The position numbers were made by a program, and so were the translations under genes. The notes beneath the pieces are model-generated. The model saw only the letters and a list, made by a program, of their open reading frames with translations, did not search any database and was not told the origin of the DNA. Positions 17,254-25,201 of a DNA stretch of 36,855 nucleotides are shown piece by piece. The DNA comes from Hyphomicrobiales bacterium (GTDB lineage: Bacteria > Pseudomonadota > Alphaproteobacteria > Rhizobiales > Xanthobacteraceae). The stretch is from the NCBI GenBank assembly GCA_021732625.1, contig JAKFUP010000052.1:1-36855 (forward strand). Direction: 5' to 3'. The number at the start of each line of letters is the position of its first letter. The first letter of the stretch is position 1.

Positions 17254-18009
17254 TCAAGCGGCCGATTTCGTTAACGTAGCAAGCACTTCCGGCAATTGCC
17301 GCAACGACGACACGACGAAGTCCGGTCCATGCCCGATGCCTTCGATTTGCATGCGTGTCGCCTTGAACATGGTTTTCGGCCCGATCACCGTAGATGAGCG
17401 GATTTCTTCGTTGAGCGCCACGGGTGTTACTCGTTCGATGCGGGCAACGCGAAACCCGAAGCGCTTGGCACCACTCACATCGAATCCATTCGACGAGACG
17501 AAAAGAACTTCGTCGGGAGCAAGCCCCATTTGTTTGTGCACCGGTTCATACGCGCGCGGGTCCGGCTTGAATGCCTTCATTGAATCAACACTGATACAGG
17601 CCTCGAGGTACTTGTCCAATCCGCTGTTACGTGTGAGCGCATTCAGCATTCCGGGATTGCCGTTTGAAAGAATCGCCAACCGATAGCCCTTCAACGCGGT
17701 CAGCGCTTCCTTGGCGTCGGGATATGGCTCAAGGTTGTTGTAGGCTTCGGCGATTTGATCAAAATGCTTTTGATCTGCCTCCAGCCCGATCGTCTTGAGC
17801 GTGTACGCGAGTGCATCGCGCGTGATTGTCCAGAAGTCTTGATAGTCTCCCATCATCGTTCGCAGCCAGGTGTATTCGAGCTGCTTCATACGCCAGACTT
17901 GGGTGATGTAGTCTCCGTAACCGGGGAAGGCTTTGTCGGTCACCGCAGACACGGTCTGCACATCGTAGAGCGTCCCGTACGCATCGAATACCAGCGCCTT
18001 GATGGCCAT
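17254..18009 (-). CDS. (S)-2-haloacid dehalogenase, type II (HAD superfamily)
   Basis: A 251-aa enzyme that hydrolyses L-2-haloacids (for example chloroacetate to glycolate) via an aspartyl ester. The nucleophile is Asp9 in F-D-A-Y-G-T-L-Y-D. The residues known from L-DEX enzymes are all in step: Thr13, Arg40, Ser115-Asn116 (L-S-N-G-N-P), Lys148, Tyr154, Ser172/Asn174/Asp177 (S-S-N-G-F-D-V-S-G-A-K). The ending P-D-F-V-V-S-S-L-R-Q-L-P is also typical. Start ATG 18009 with GGAGCGATAAA. It is 53 nt after the glutaredoxin-like gene and most likely in its operon with the selenoprotein. Confidence 0.94.
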   Translation of the reverse strand: MAIKALVFDAYGTLYDVQTVSAVTDKAFPGYGDYITQVWRMKQLEYTWLRTMMGDYQDFWTITRDALAYTLKTIGLEADQKHFDQIAEAYNNLEPYPDAKEALTALKGYRLAILSNGNPGMLNALTRNSGLDKYLEACISVDSMKAFKPDPRAYEPVHKQMGLAPDEVLFVSSNGFDVSGAKRFGFRVARIERVTPVALNEEIRSSTVIGPKTMFKATRMQIEGIGHGPDFVVSSLRQLPEVLATLTKSAA

Positions 18010-18062
18010 TTTATCGCTCCAAAATAATCGGGCTCGGGATTAGAATTTTTCCTCAATGCATA

Positions 18063-18290
18063 TTAGAGGCCGATGAGTTCCTTGATCCGATCGATTTCGA
18101 ACCCAACGATGACTTCGCCATCGACAACTGTGGTCGGTATTGTCTTCGATCCCAGCGCCATCAGTTCCTTGCGCGCATCGGCGCTGTCGTGAACATTCTT
18201 TGGAGTAAAATTCACGTTGTTGTATTTCAGATATTCCATCTCCTCGTGGCACGCATTGCAGTTGTTGCCATGATAAACGACGATATCCAT
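18063..18290 (-). CDS. Glutaredoxin-like/NrdH-like redox protein (CNAC)
   Basis: A 75-aa thioredoxin-fold protein: V-V-Y-H-G-N-N-C-N-A-C-H-E-E at the N-terminus (CxxC), the cis-Pro in K-T-I-P-T-T-V-V-D-G and V-G-F at the C-terminal side. Size and pattern fit glutaredoxin/NrdH proteins, which are reduced by glutathione or directly by thioredoxin reductase. AGGAGG lies 8-9 nt before the ATG. It is 20 nt downstream of the selenoprotein gene, so coupled expression is very likely; it may reduce the Sec161-Cys164 pair. Confidence 0.9.
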   Translation of the reverse strand: MDIVVYHGNNCNACHEEMEYLKYNNVNFTPKNVHDSADARKELMALGSKTIPTTVVDGEVIVGFEIDRIKELIGL

Positions 18291-18310
18291 TTGGACTTCC
18301 TCCCTGGCAA

Positions 18311-19663
18311 TTAGCCTTCGACCTTGCTTTTTGCGACCATCGTGTAGCCGCTTTCTCCATAACCGCGCGGGACCATAGCCCGCGCAATCATCCAGTTCGG
18401 ATCTCTCTTCGTATCCGTCGTTTCGATCACACGTCCACGCGCTGCAACGATCAGGCTCCCGATTTTTGTCTCGTACCAGAGCCAGTCATTGTACTGCGTC
18501 GAATTCTCCGCACCCACGCCGCTCTTCTCAGCCAACCGCGACTCGAGATAATAGGCCTTCAGATCGTCCGCACACAGACGGACAAACGCATTCTGGGCGA
18601 CCGCAGAATCCTGCTCCGGCAACGGTATCGCGAGCTGTCTCTTGTTCACGTAGTCATTTAGATTTTGTGCCGCTTTTACGATCGTGTCCGAAGACACGCC
18701 TGAATATCCGACCTGCGTGCGCCCCTGATATTTCTCCAGATACGTTTCATGATGACGCTTCAGCGATGCAATCTCGGCAGACACGCTGGAAAAGTCACCA
18801 TCATACAGCGCGATCTCCGGGGGGCCTGCAGGCTCTTCGCTTGAAAGAGCGTCGTCGAAATTACATCCCTTGGCGCTGCAATTCTGACCGACCTTTTGAT
18901 GACGCGCGTCGAGGTGATCCTCGCTCGCATCGAGCACAAGATCCTCGAGTACGGGCCCTTCTTTTCGATTCAGCAAATCGAGCATCGCAAAAATGACTTT
19001 GCGCTGTATGGACTTATTGTTGGGAGCCCCAAGGGGTCGACCGAAGGGAAACGGCACCCACAAAGCACGCGGCGGTTTAACCTTTTCGGCAAACGGCCGA
19101 AACAGGCTGATAGAAACAGTTGTGACGCCTTGGGCTTCTATCTGACGCTGGATCACACTCACGGTGTGAGGACAGAGCGGTCAAGTAGGCACCATAAGCG
19201 CGATATCGACACCGGCGTCCTTGAGCTGCTTGCCGACATCGGGAGCCGAGTTCTCTATCAATGGCTCGGTGTTAAAGATCGCACCCATGAACGCGAAATA
19301 TTTGTCGGCCAAAGATCCGATGACACCCTCTTCCACGAGCTCCTTCAAGCGATCGATCGGAAATATAACATTCACGTCCATCGCAAATCCGGTGCGATCC
19401 CAATTTGTGCTGGTGTGCGAGAAGGTTAGTTCACGCGGATTGATGTCGGACGGAATCACACGATAGCTGGTGTCACCTTCCGGATTGCTGAGATCGAATG
19501 GCTTGTCGCTTTTCCGAATCAAGCCGGAGGACGTTACAATCGCGACTTTGCACTCGCTCAAAGGCTTCTGCAGAGGCGTCCACGGCGGTGCACCATCGTC
19601 GCGACATTGAAAATTCGAGAAAAACTCCTGCGAGTCCGGATCAAGGTCTTCAAAACGAGGCAT
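18311..19663 (-). CDS. Selenoprotein of the glycine/sarcosine/betaine/proline reductase B family (UGA = Sec161)
   Basis: Read through the in-frame UGA at 19181-19183 the protein has 450 residues, with Sec161 in V-P-T-U-P-L-C (UxxC with Cys164). The first ~200 residues carry the GrdB/PrdB-like pattern: V-T-S-S-G-L, S-Y-R-V-I-P-S-D, S-H-T-S-T-N-W-D-R-T-G, D-V-N-V-I-F-P-I-D-R-L, A-G-V-D-I-A-L-M, then T-V-S-V-I-Q-R-Q-I-E-A-Q-G-V-T-T-V. The C-terminal ~200 residues are an extension I do not recognise (W-L-W-Y-E-T-K-I-G-S near its end). Known relatives use the Sec thiolate in reductive cleavage of amino acid derivatives. Both sides of the UGA are one frame, a hairpin follows at the right distance, and selB/selC are nearby. 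Start ATG 19663 with GGGAG upstream. Substrate unknown. Confidence 0.88.
19153..19180 (-). promoter_or_regulatory. Bacterial SECIS-like hairpin after the UGA codon
   Basis: Right after the UGA, on the minus strand, TCACAC (19164-19169) pairs perfectly with GTGTGA (19153-19158) around the 5-nt loop CGTGA. The loop begins 17 nt after the UGA and has G at its second position, which fits general rules for bacterial SECIS elements (apical loop 16-37 nt from UGA, G in the first two loop bases). CTG/CAG outside may extend the stem below an internal loop. Confidence 0.7.
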
Positions 19664-19962
19664 TTTCGGCTCCCGATATCCCTTACGCAACTCAACCGTT
19701 TCAGCGAGGAATATACGGGGCGGGAGTGCCCATGACTGTCTCTCAGTTGACAACCCGGGACCGAATTTGGACTAGGATTCACAAAACGATCGAAAAAGGT
19801 GGTGCGGAGTTCCTACCACGCTGGCGCGGCCCCCTGCATCCGACGACCAGAGCCGAATGCGCCTGTGATGTATGTTATTGTGTATCGGTGGCATAGACGT
19901 TCAAGCTAAAATGCAAGTGATCAGGACGCCTTGGTCGTTACGATCCACCCACGAGTACCAGA
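19664..19962. other. Divergent gap between the selenoprotein and Crp/Fnr genes
   Basis: This 299-bp gap must hold the promoters of both directions. I see a GTGGT/ACCAC dyad with a wide spacer around 19800-19820 and the leader of the selenoprotein gene (GGGAG at about 19670). No clear FNR or CRP box (TTGAT-N4-ATCAA or TGTGA-N6-TCACA) was found. No gene is supported here. Confidence 0.45.
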
Positions 19963-20703
19963 ATGCGGCCACGCGTATGTGATAGCCAGACAACGACCCC
20001 GGCGTTTCGGGACGTGCTGGATCGCTTGAGTCGGCGGGAGGACATTCTTGGAAACCTCGGCGCGCTTGAGCGCGAGGATCTCATGAAGCACGGCACGATA
20101 AAAAAATATCGCAGTGGAGATCTCGTCCACTCACAAGGGACGATGCATAATCACACCTATTTCATATTACGTGGAGTGATCCGATCCTCCTATCTCTCGC
20201 ACAATAGCAAAGAATACACTGTCGCCTATTGGTCGAAAGGTGACATTGTCGGCGGCCCCTACTTCATCAACGATGATACGACCTACTTGTGGTCGGGCTA
20301 TGCCGTCGAACCCACCGATGTGCTCGCGATTTCAGGGAAAAACCTGAGAGAACTCGCGCTTCGCATACCGACGCTCGCGGTCGCGATGCTGGACGCCTTG
20401 AGCTTCAAGATTCATTGGTTTTCATTACTCCTTCAGATGATGGGCACACAGTCGGTCGAAGGGCGACTCGGCATCCTGCTCTTGGGTCTCGGGACCGCCT
20501 ACGGAGCAGAGACCGAAGACGGACTGCTGATCCGCTATACGTTCACGCAATCTGATCTGGCGAAAATGATCGGCGTCAGCCGGCAATGGGTCAACAACGC
20601 TCTCGGACAATTTCAAAAGAAGGGCGCGATATCCATCGTCAAAGGCCGTTTTCTGATCAGGAACAAGACAATCCTGAAAGAGTCACTCGGGCCTGTCGAT
20701 TAA
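19963..20703 (+). CDS. Crp/Fnr family transcriptional regulator
   Basis: A 246-aa protein. A cyclic-nucleotide-binding-like beta barrel (S-G-D-L-V-H-S-Q-G, then Y-F-I-L-R-G-V-I, about residues 50-130) is joined by a long dimer helix to a C-terminal helix-turn-helix (F-T-Q-S-D-L-A-K-M-I-G-V-S-R-Q-W-V-N). There is only one Cys near the N-terminus, so no FNR-type iron-sulfur cluster. The cAMP-contacting residues of CRP are not evident. Divergent from the selenoprotein gene and cotranscribed with the next gene, it is the likely regulator of the locus; its effector is not known. Confidence 0.9.
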   Translation: MRPRVCDSQTTTPAFRDVLDRLSRREDILGNLGALEREDLMKHGTIKKYRSGDLVHSQGTMHNHTYFILRGVIRSSYLSHNSKEYTVAYWSKGDIVGGPYFINDDTTYLWSGYAVEPTDVLAISGKNLRELALRIPTLAVAMLDALSFKIHWFSLLLQMMGTQSVEGRLGILLLGLGTAYGAETEDGLLIRYTFTQSDLAKMIGVSRQWVNNALGQFQKKGAISIVKGRFLIRNKTILKESLGPVD

Positions 20704-20813
20704 TTGATAGCCAACGACCGTACTTCGTTGTCCGCTCCGCTCTGTTTATAGCGGTAATGCATCTGTCCGTTCGAGGCGGAAAGCATTCGCGAAGACTTCA
20801 CACGGAGCAGCAA

Positions 20814-21884
20814 ATGTCTCACTGCAACATTCTCATTCTGGGCGCCTCATATGGCTCGCTGCTGGCGTCGAAGATGATGTTTGGCGGCCACAACGTGACA
20901 TTGGTGTGTCTTCCTGCAGAAGCAGATTTGATAAATGCTGAAGGATTCCGAGTCCGGATGCCGATCAAAGGACGCAAGGATCCGATCGAGATCGATTCGA
21001 GAAAATTGCCTGGCAAGGTTTCGGCGGCGGGTCCCGCAGATGTGAATCCCAAAGACTTTGATCTGATCGGTCTCGCAATGCAGGAGCCACAGTATGGTTC
21101 GCCCGGCGTCAGAGACTTGCTCGATGCAGTCGCGAAATCCCGCATCCCCTGCATGTCGATCATGAACATGCCGCCGCTACCTTACATGAAGCGAATTCCC
21201 GGACTCGACGCAGAAAAACTAAAACCCGCGTACACTAATCATTCTGTCTGGGATAATTTCGAGCCGGGCGCTCTGACGCTTTGCAGCCCGGATCCGCAAG
21301 CGGTCCGTCCGCCGGAAGAAAAAGTAAACGTCCTGCAGGTCACGTTGCCGACCAACTTCAAGGTTGCACGGTTCGACGACGAAAAGAGCAACGACATACT
21401 TCGCGTACTTGAGAGAGACATCGATGCCGTGCGCTTCGATTCTCCGGAAGGCAAAATCGAGTTGCCCGTCAAACTGAGATTCCATGAATCGATTTTCGTA
21501 CCGCTCGCCAAATGGGCCATGCTGATGGCCGGCAACTATCGCTGCATCACTCGCGATGGGATGCGGACAGCCAAAGAAGCCGTCCATTCTAATCTTGAAG
21601 AATCCCGTTCGGTCTACAATTTCGTCGTAGACGTTTGCGTCGCGCTCGGCGCAGATCGAACGGATATGGTGCCGTTCGATAAATATGCTGCCGCTGCGGA
21701 AAGTCTGTCTCGACCGGCATCGGCCGCCCGCGCTCTCAATAATGGCGCGCCCAACATTGAACGTGCCGACAAACTCGTTCAACTCGTCGCGCAGCAGTTG
21801 CAGATGCGCCATCCTGTATTGGATGGGATCGTGACGCTGGTGGACAGTCGGCTCGACGCTAACCGAAAAAAAGCCGCTGCGTAA
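20814..21884 (+). CDS. Ketopantoate reductase (ApbA/PanE)-like protein
   Basis: A 356-aa protein with an N-terminal Rossmann start I-L-I-L-G-A-S-Y-G-S-L-L-A-S-K (an unusual G-x-x-x-G version of the NADPH loop) and the two-domain layout of 2-dehydropantoate 2-reductases, including an all-helical C-terminal half with K-L-R-F-H-E-S. It is longer than PanE (~300 aa) and the usual catalytic Lys/Glu context is not obvious, so panthothenate synthesis is doubtful. GGAG precedes ATG 20814; the frame is open upstream to 20586 within the regulator gene but this is not coding. It lies 110 nt after the Crp/Fnr gene and convergent with the nickel permease. A 2-oxo- or 2-hydroxyacid-linked reductase role in the locus is an inference. 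Confidence 0.7.
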   Translation: MSHCNILILGASYGSLLASKMMFGGHNVTLVCLPAEADLINAEGFRVRMPIKGRKDPIEIDSRKLPGKVSAAGPADVNPKDFDLIGLAMQEPQYGSPGVRDLLDAVAKSRIPCMSIMNMPPLPYMKRIPGLDAEKLKPAYTNHSVWDNFEPGALTLCSPDPQAVRPPEEKVNVLQVTLPTNFKVARFDDEKSNDILRVLERDIDAVRFDSPEGKIELPVKLRFHESIFVPLAKWAMLMAGNYRCITRDGMRTAKEAVHSNLEESRSVYNFVVDVCVALGADRTDMVPFDKYAAAAESLSRPASAARALNNGAPNIERADKLVQLVAQQLQMRHPVLDGIVTLVDSRLDANRKKAAA

Positions 21885-21898
21885 TGACATGAATCGAA

Positions 21899-22591
21899 TT
21901 ATGAGACTGTCGTGTAGACTGTGAGAATGCCTATCCCGATCGTGACGATACCGATCACACCCTGGATTGAGCGATTGGCCCAGGTCAAACGCCGTGCCGA
22001 TGCGGCGAGCGGCACGGCGATGATCGTTGAAAGAGCGGCCATCCCCAGCATCGATCCGATGCCGAACAGGACCACATAGAGCATCCCATAGAAATAACTG
22101 GCGGCCTGCGACGCAGCGAGAACCAGCAATGCTGCCGAACCGGCCATGCCATGCATCAACCCGACAAACAATGAGCGCCAGCGAAATCCATGCTCATGCG
22201 CATGGGCATTCCGTTGATGCGGGCCTTTCTCGTTGACATGGCTATGGACATGAACGTGATGCGTTCCGTCGCCATGTCCGTGCTGGTGAAAGTGGACACG
22301 ATCGCGCCAGAGCCGCCAAAGCACATTGGCGCCGAGACCAACCAGCATGACACCGACGGCGGTTTCCATCGGCCGGGCGAGATTGTCCGGAATCGCATGA
22401 CCCAGCAAGATCGCAGCGCCGGTGAAGACAAACAGCGTCAAGGTATGGCCTAGCCCCCAGGTCAGGCCGTGCTTGATGATGTCTGAAACGTTACTTCGCC
22501 GTGCGGCCACGCTGGATACTGCGGCAATATGGTCGGCCTCCAGCGCATGCTGCATTCCGAGCAGAAAGCCAAGCCCCAGAATCCCGAACAT
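21899..22591 (-). CDS. Nickel permease, NiCoT/UreH-type
   Basis: A 230-aa membrane protein with about six hydrophobic segments. The first helix has H-A-L-E-A-D-H-I-A-A-V, the H-x4-D-H metal signature of NiCoT transporters, and a central His-rich loop (H-F-H-Q-H-G-H-G to H-A-H-E-H, about residues 100-133) probably holds Ni. It is the last gene of the hydrogenase operon, 33 nt after hypB, which argues for Ni supply to HypA/HypB. It is shorter than NixA/HoxN, matching the UreH-like branch. Confidence 0.88.
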   Translation of the reverse strand: MFGILGLGFLLGMQHALEADHIAAVSSVAARRSNVSDIIKHGLTWGLGHTLTLFVFTGAAILLGHAIPDNLARPMETAVGVMLVGLGANVLWRLWRDRVHFHQHGHGDGTHHVHVHSHVNEKGPHQRNAHAHEHGFRWRSLFVGLMHGMAGSAALLVLAASQAASYFYGMLYVVLFGIGSMLGMAALSTIIAVPLAASARRLTWANRSIQGVIGIVTIGIGILTVYTTVS

Positions 22592-22624
22592 ATCTACACC
22601 GGCTCACTGGACGAACAATAGTTG

Positions 22625-23770
22625 CTACGCAAATGCCGCTTCGCGGGCTTTACTGATTTCTTTTCGAAGCCAGCCATACCAGCTTGACAGGCCTTCGCCG
22701 TTCCGAGCCGAAACCTGCAAGATCGTGATACCCGGATTGACCTGACGCGCATAGGCAATGGCGCGGGACACGTCGAAATCGACGTGCGGCAACAGGTCAG
22801 TCTTGTTGAGGATCATGACGTCCGCAGCACGGAACATGTGTGGATACTTCAGCGGCTTGTCCTCTCCCTCAGTTACCGAGAGGATGACGACCTTGGCGCG
22901 CTCACCGAGATCGAACAGGGCCGGACACACGAGGTTGCCGACATTTTCGATCATCACGACCGATCCGGTGGCTGGTTTGAGTTCGTTCAGTCCGCGCGCA
23001 ACCATGTCGGCTTCGAGATGGCATCCAGTGCCTGTATTGACCTGAACCGCGGGCGCTCCGGCGGCTCTTATCCGCTCGCCGTCGTTGGCCGTCGCCTGAT
23101 CGCCCTCGATCACAAAGATTTTCAATTCAGCTTTCAGATCGCGTATGGTGCGCTCCAATAGCGTCGTCTTGCCGGCTCCGGGGGAGCTCACAAGGTTGAG
23201 CGCAAGAATCTCCCTGCCCGCAAACCATGCCCGGTTCTTGGCCGCCAGCGCATCGTTCCTGGCGAGGATGCGCGTCTCCAGCTCGACAAGAGTATCGGCG
23301 GTGCCGTGACTGTGGTCATGATGCTCATGGGTATGGCCATCATGATCGTCGTGATTGTGAGTATGCCGCGTCCCGTCCGCATGCACGTGCTCATTCTGGC
23401 GGTCATGATGATGCTGGTGCCCGTGATCATGATCGTGGCTATGGCGCGTGCCATCAGTATGAGCATGTTCGTGGCTGTGCTGATGTTGCGGATCATGGCT
23501 GTGGCCATGCTCGCCGTCATCATGACCGTGGCCGTGGCTATGTCGCGTCCCGTCAGCGTGCACATGATCGTGAGCGTGGTCATGGCCGTGATCATGCTCA
23601 TGTCCGTGCGCATGGCCGTGGCTATGTCGGGTGCCATCCGGATGGATGTGGTCATGCTCGTGGGAGTGATCCTTGTCGTCGGAACGGCCGCTCATGGCGA
23701 TCTCCTTTCCGGTTTGAAGGTTGGTGATGCTGACGGTGTTTTTGCTGCTGCATCCGCAATGTCCGCACAT
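22625..23770 (-). CDS. hypB: Hydrogenase nickel incorporation GTPase HypB, with very long His-rich region
   Basis: A 381-aa protein that inserts Ni into the large subunit. It starts with the high-affinity metal motif M-C-G-H-C-G-C. Residues 35-156 are a His-rich region with about 49 His and four copies of H-x-D-G-T-R-H-(S/T)-H. From about residue 165 comes the GTPase: S-S-P-G-A-G-K-T-T (P-loop), I-E-G-D-Q-A-T, N-T-G-T-G-C-H-L, I-E-N-V-G-N-L-V-C-P, N-K-T-D-L. The His region is long for HypB and gives Ni storage as well as delivery. The start overlaps the hypA stop by one base. Confidence 0.96.
   Translation of the reverse strand: MCGHCGCSSKNTVSITNLQTGKEIAMSGRSDDKDHSHEHDHIHPDGTRHSHGHAHGHEHDHGHDHAHDHVHADGTRHSHGHGHDDGEHGHSHDPQHQHSHEHAHTDGTRHSHDHDHGHQHHHDRQNEHVHADGTRHTHNHDDHDGHTHEHHDHSHGTADTLVELETRILARNDALAAKNRAWFAGREILALNLVSSPGAGKTTLLERTIRDLKAELKIFVIEGDQATANDGERIRAAGAPAVQVNTGTGCHLEADMVARGLNELKPATGSVVMIENVGNLVCPALFDLGERAKVVILSVTEGEDKPLKYPHMFRAADVMILNKTDLLPHVDFDVSRAIAYARQVNPGITILQVSARNGEGLSSWYGWLRKEISKAREAAFA
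23303..23668 (-). repeat. hypB: Imperfect repeats encoding the HypB His-rich region
   Basis: CAT/CAC-rich DNA encodes alternating His and Asp/Gly/Ser residues, with four copies of an H-x-D-G-T-R-H unit spaced about 25-35 residues apart. It probably grew by slippage or unequal recombination, and copy number may vary between strains. Confidence 0.8.
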
Positions 23771-24111
23771 CAGGCGATCTCCGCTTCAAGTTCCATACTC
23801 TTGATTTTCAATTCCTCGCCTTGCAGGCGCGTGACTTGACGGGAGCCACACGCACACGGCGTGAACAGCGTTTCCGTCGCGAATTCTGTTGCGCAGGCCT
23901 CGCAGCGGGCACGGCCGTCGATCCGCCTGATCTCCAGCGTTGCGTCTTCAAGCAGCGTACCTCTGGCTACGGTTTCGAAGCAGAACGCGATCGCGTCTGC
24001 CATAACGCCTGATAATTTCCCGACATCGAGATTGACCCGCCGGACCCGGCGGCCCTTTGCGGCATCGCTGACGATGGCGACGATGTTGCGGGTAATGCCG
24101 AGTTCATGCAT
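23770..24111 (-). CDS. hypA: Hydrogenase nickel chaperone HypA
   Basis: A 113-aa protein beginning M-H-E-L-G-I, where His2 is the Ni ligand, and carrying the zinc site C-E-A-C (about residue 73) and C-A-C in T-P-C-A-C-G. It partners with HypB in Ni insertion. Start ATG 24111 is fixed by the invariant M-H-E; the frame is open to 24180 but without that motif. It begins 10 nt after the hypE stop. Confidence 0.95.
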   Translation of the reverse strand: MHELGITRNIVAIVSDAAKGRRVRRVNLDVGKLSGVMADAIAFCFETVARGTLLEDATLEIRRIDGRARCEACATEFATETLFTPCACGSRQVTRLQGEELKIKSMELEAEIA

Positions 24112-24121
24112 CGCAGCCTCG

Positions 24122-25201
24122 TCAGCAAATTCTGGGCAATTGCTCGCCCACCAGCATGTCGACGATCCGGCGGCCGCCAAACACCGTGCGCATGGTCACG
24201 CGCCCGGCCTCGCCTTGACCGACCCGGCCGATCATGCAGGCGCCAACGCCCAACGGGTGCGTGCGCATTGCTGCAAGTGCGGCACCGGCCTGCTCGGGAG
24301 GCGCAATCACCACGATCTTTCCTTCGTTGGCGAGATACAGCGGATCAAGTCCGAGGATTTCGCAGAAGGCCTTGACCTCTTCGCGGATCGGTGTGGACAC
24401 CTCGTCGATCTCGATGGCAACCTGGGATGCGTCGGCGATCTCATTGAGCACCGTGGCGAGACCGCCGCGTGTGGCATCCCGCATAAACCGAATGCCGGGC
24501 GCGGCCGCCAAAATAGCCTCGATCAGGCCATGAAGACAGGCGCAATCAGTCTCGATCAGGGTGTCGAGCTCCATGTCACCTCGGGCGCACAGAATGGCCG
24601 CTCCGTGATCGCCAAGCAGCCCGTTGACCAGCACGACATCGCCGTGCTTCGCATTGTCGACGCCCAACACACGATCCTTGCGGATCACGCCGATTCCGGT
24701 GGTGGTGATAAAAAGTTTGTCGCATGCTCCGCGCTGCACCACTTTGGTATCACCGGTTACGATATGGACACCGGCCTCCCTCGCCGTGGTTGCCATCGAG
24801 CGTGCGACCTGGCGGAGCACATCCACGCTCAAGCCTTCCTCGATGATAACGGCGCAGGACAAATAGAGCGGCGTCGCGCCGCCAACCGCGAGATCGTTGA
24901 CCGTTCCGCACACCGCGAGCTTGCCGATATCCCCGCCTGGGAAGAATATCGGATCGACAACGAAGGAATCGGTCGTAAACGCCAGCCGGTCGCCATGAGC
25001 GGCGAGCTCGTTCAGATCGAATCGCGCCTGATCTTCCAGTGGCGCCAGCACGCGATTGTCGAACGCCGCGACGAATACATCGTCGATCAGGTCCTTCATC
25101 GCCTTGCCGCCACCGCCATGGGCAAGTGTCACAGTCTGGACATTGACCTTACCCAGCTTGCGCGTGTGGATGCCGGTATTGATGAACGGCGCGACGTTCA
25201 T
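24122..25201 (-). CDS. hypE: Hydrogenase carbamoyl-dehydratase HypE
   Basis: A 359-aa PurM-like protein that turns the carbamoyl group handed over by HypF into thiocyanate on its C-terminal Cys, the source of the CN ligands. It shows L-A-H-G-G-G-G-K-A-M near residue 27, a central G-D-T-K-V-V, and the required ending P-R-I-C. The start overlaps the hypD stop as ATGA. Confidence 0.96.
   Translation of the reverse strand: MNVAPFINTGIHTRKLGKVNVQTVTLAHGGGGKAMKDLIDDVFVAAFDNRVLAPLEDQARFDLNELAAHGDRLAFTTDSFVVDPIFFPGGDIGKLAVCGTVNDLAVGGATPLYLSCAVIIEEGLSVDVLRQVARSMATTAREAGVHIVTGDTKVVQRGACDKLFITTTGIGVIRKDRVLGVDNAKHGDVVLVNGLLGDHGAAILCARGDMELDTLIETDCACLHGLIEAILAAAPGIRFMRDATRGGLATVLNEIADASQVAIEIDEVSTPIREEVKAFCEILGLDPLYLANEGKIVVIAPPEQAGAALAAMRTHPLGVGACMIGRVGQGEAGRVTMRTVFGGRRIVDMLVGEQLPRIC

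Noticed and set aside
18311-19753. Reading the selenoprotein as two genes or as a pseudogene with a nonsense mutation
   Set aside because: The frame is unbroken on both sides, family sequence continues through the UGA, the position matches the Sec/Cys of the family, a SECIS-like hairpin follows and selB/selC are near.
19664-19962. FNR or CRP box before the selenoprotein
   Set aside because: Single TGTGAT half sites occur, but no second half at the right spacing.
23306-23839. Plus-strand frame rich in Met/Val that looks like membrane helices
   Set aside because: It is the complement of the His-rich hypB repeat (CAT read as ATG), so the hydrophobic look is an artefact.
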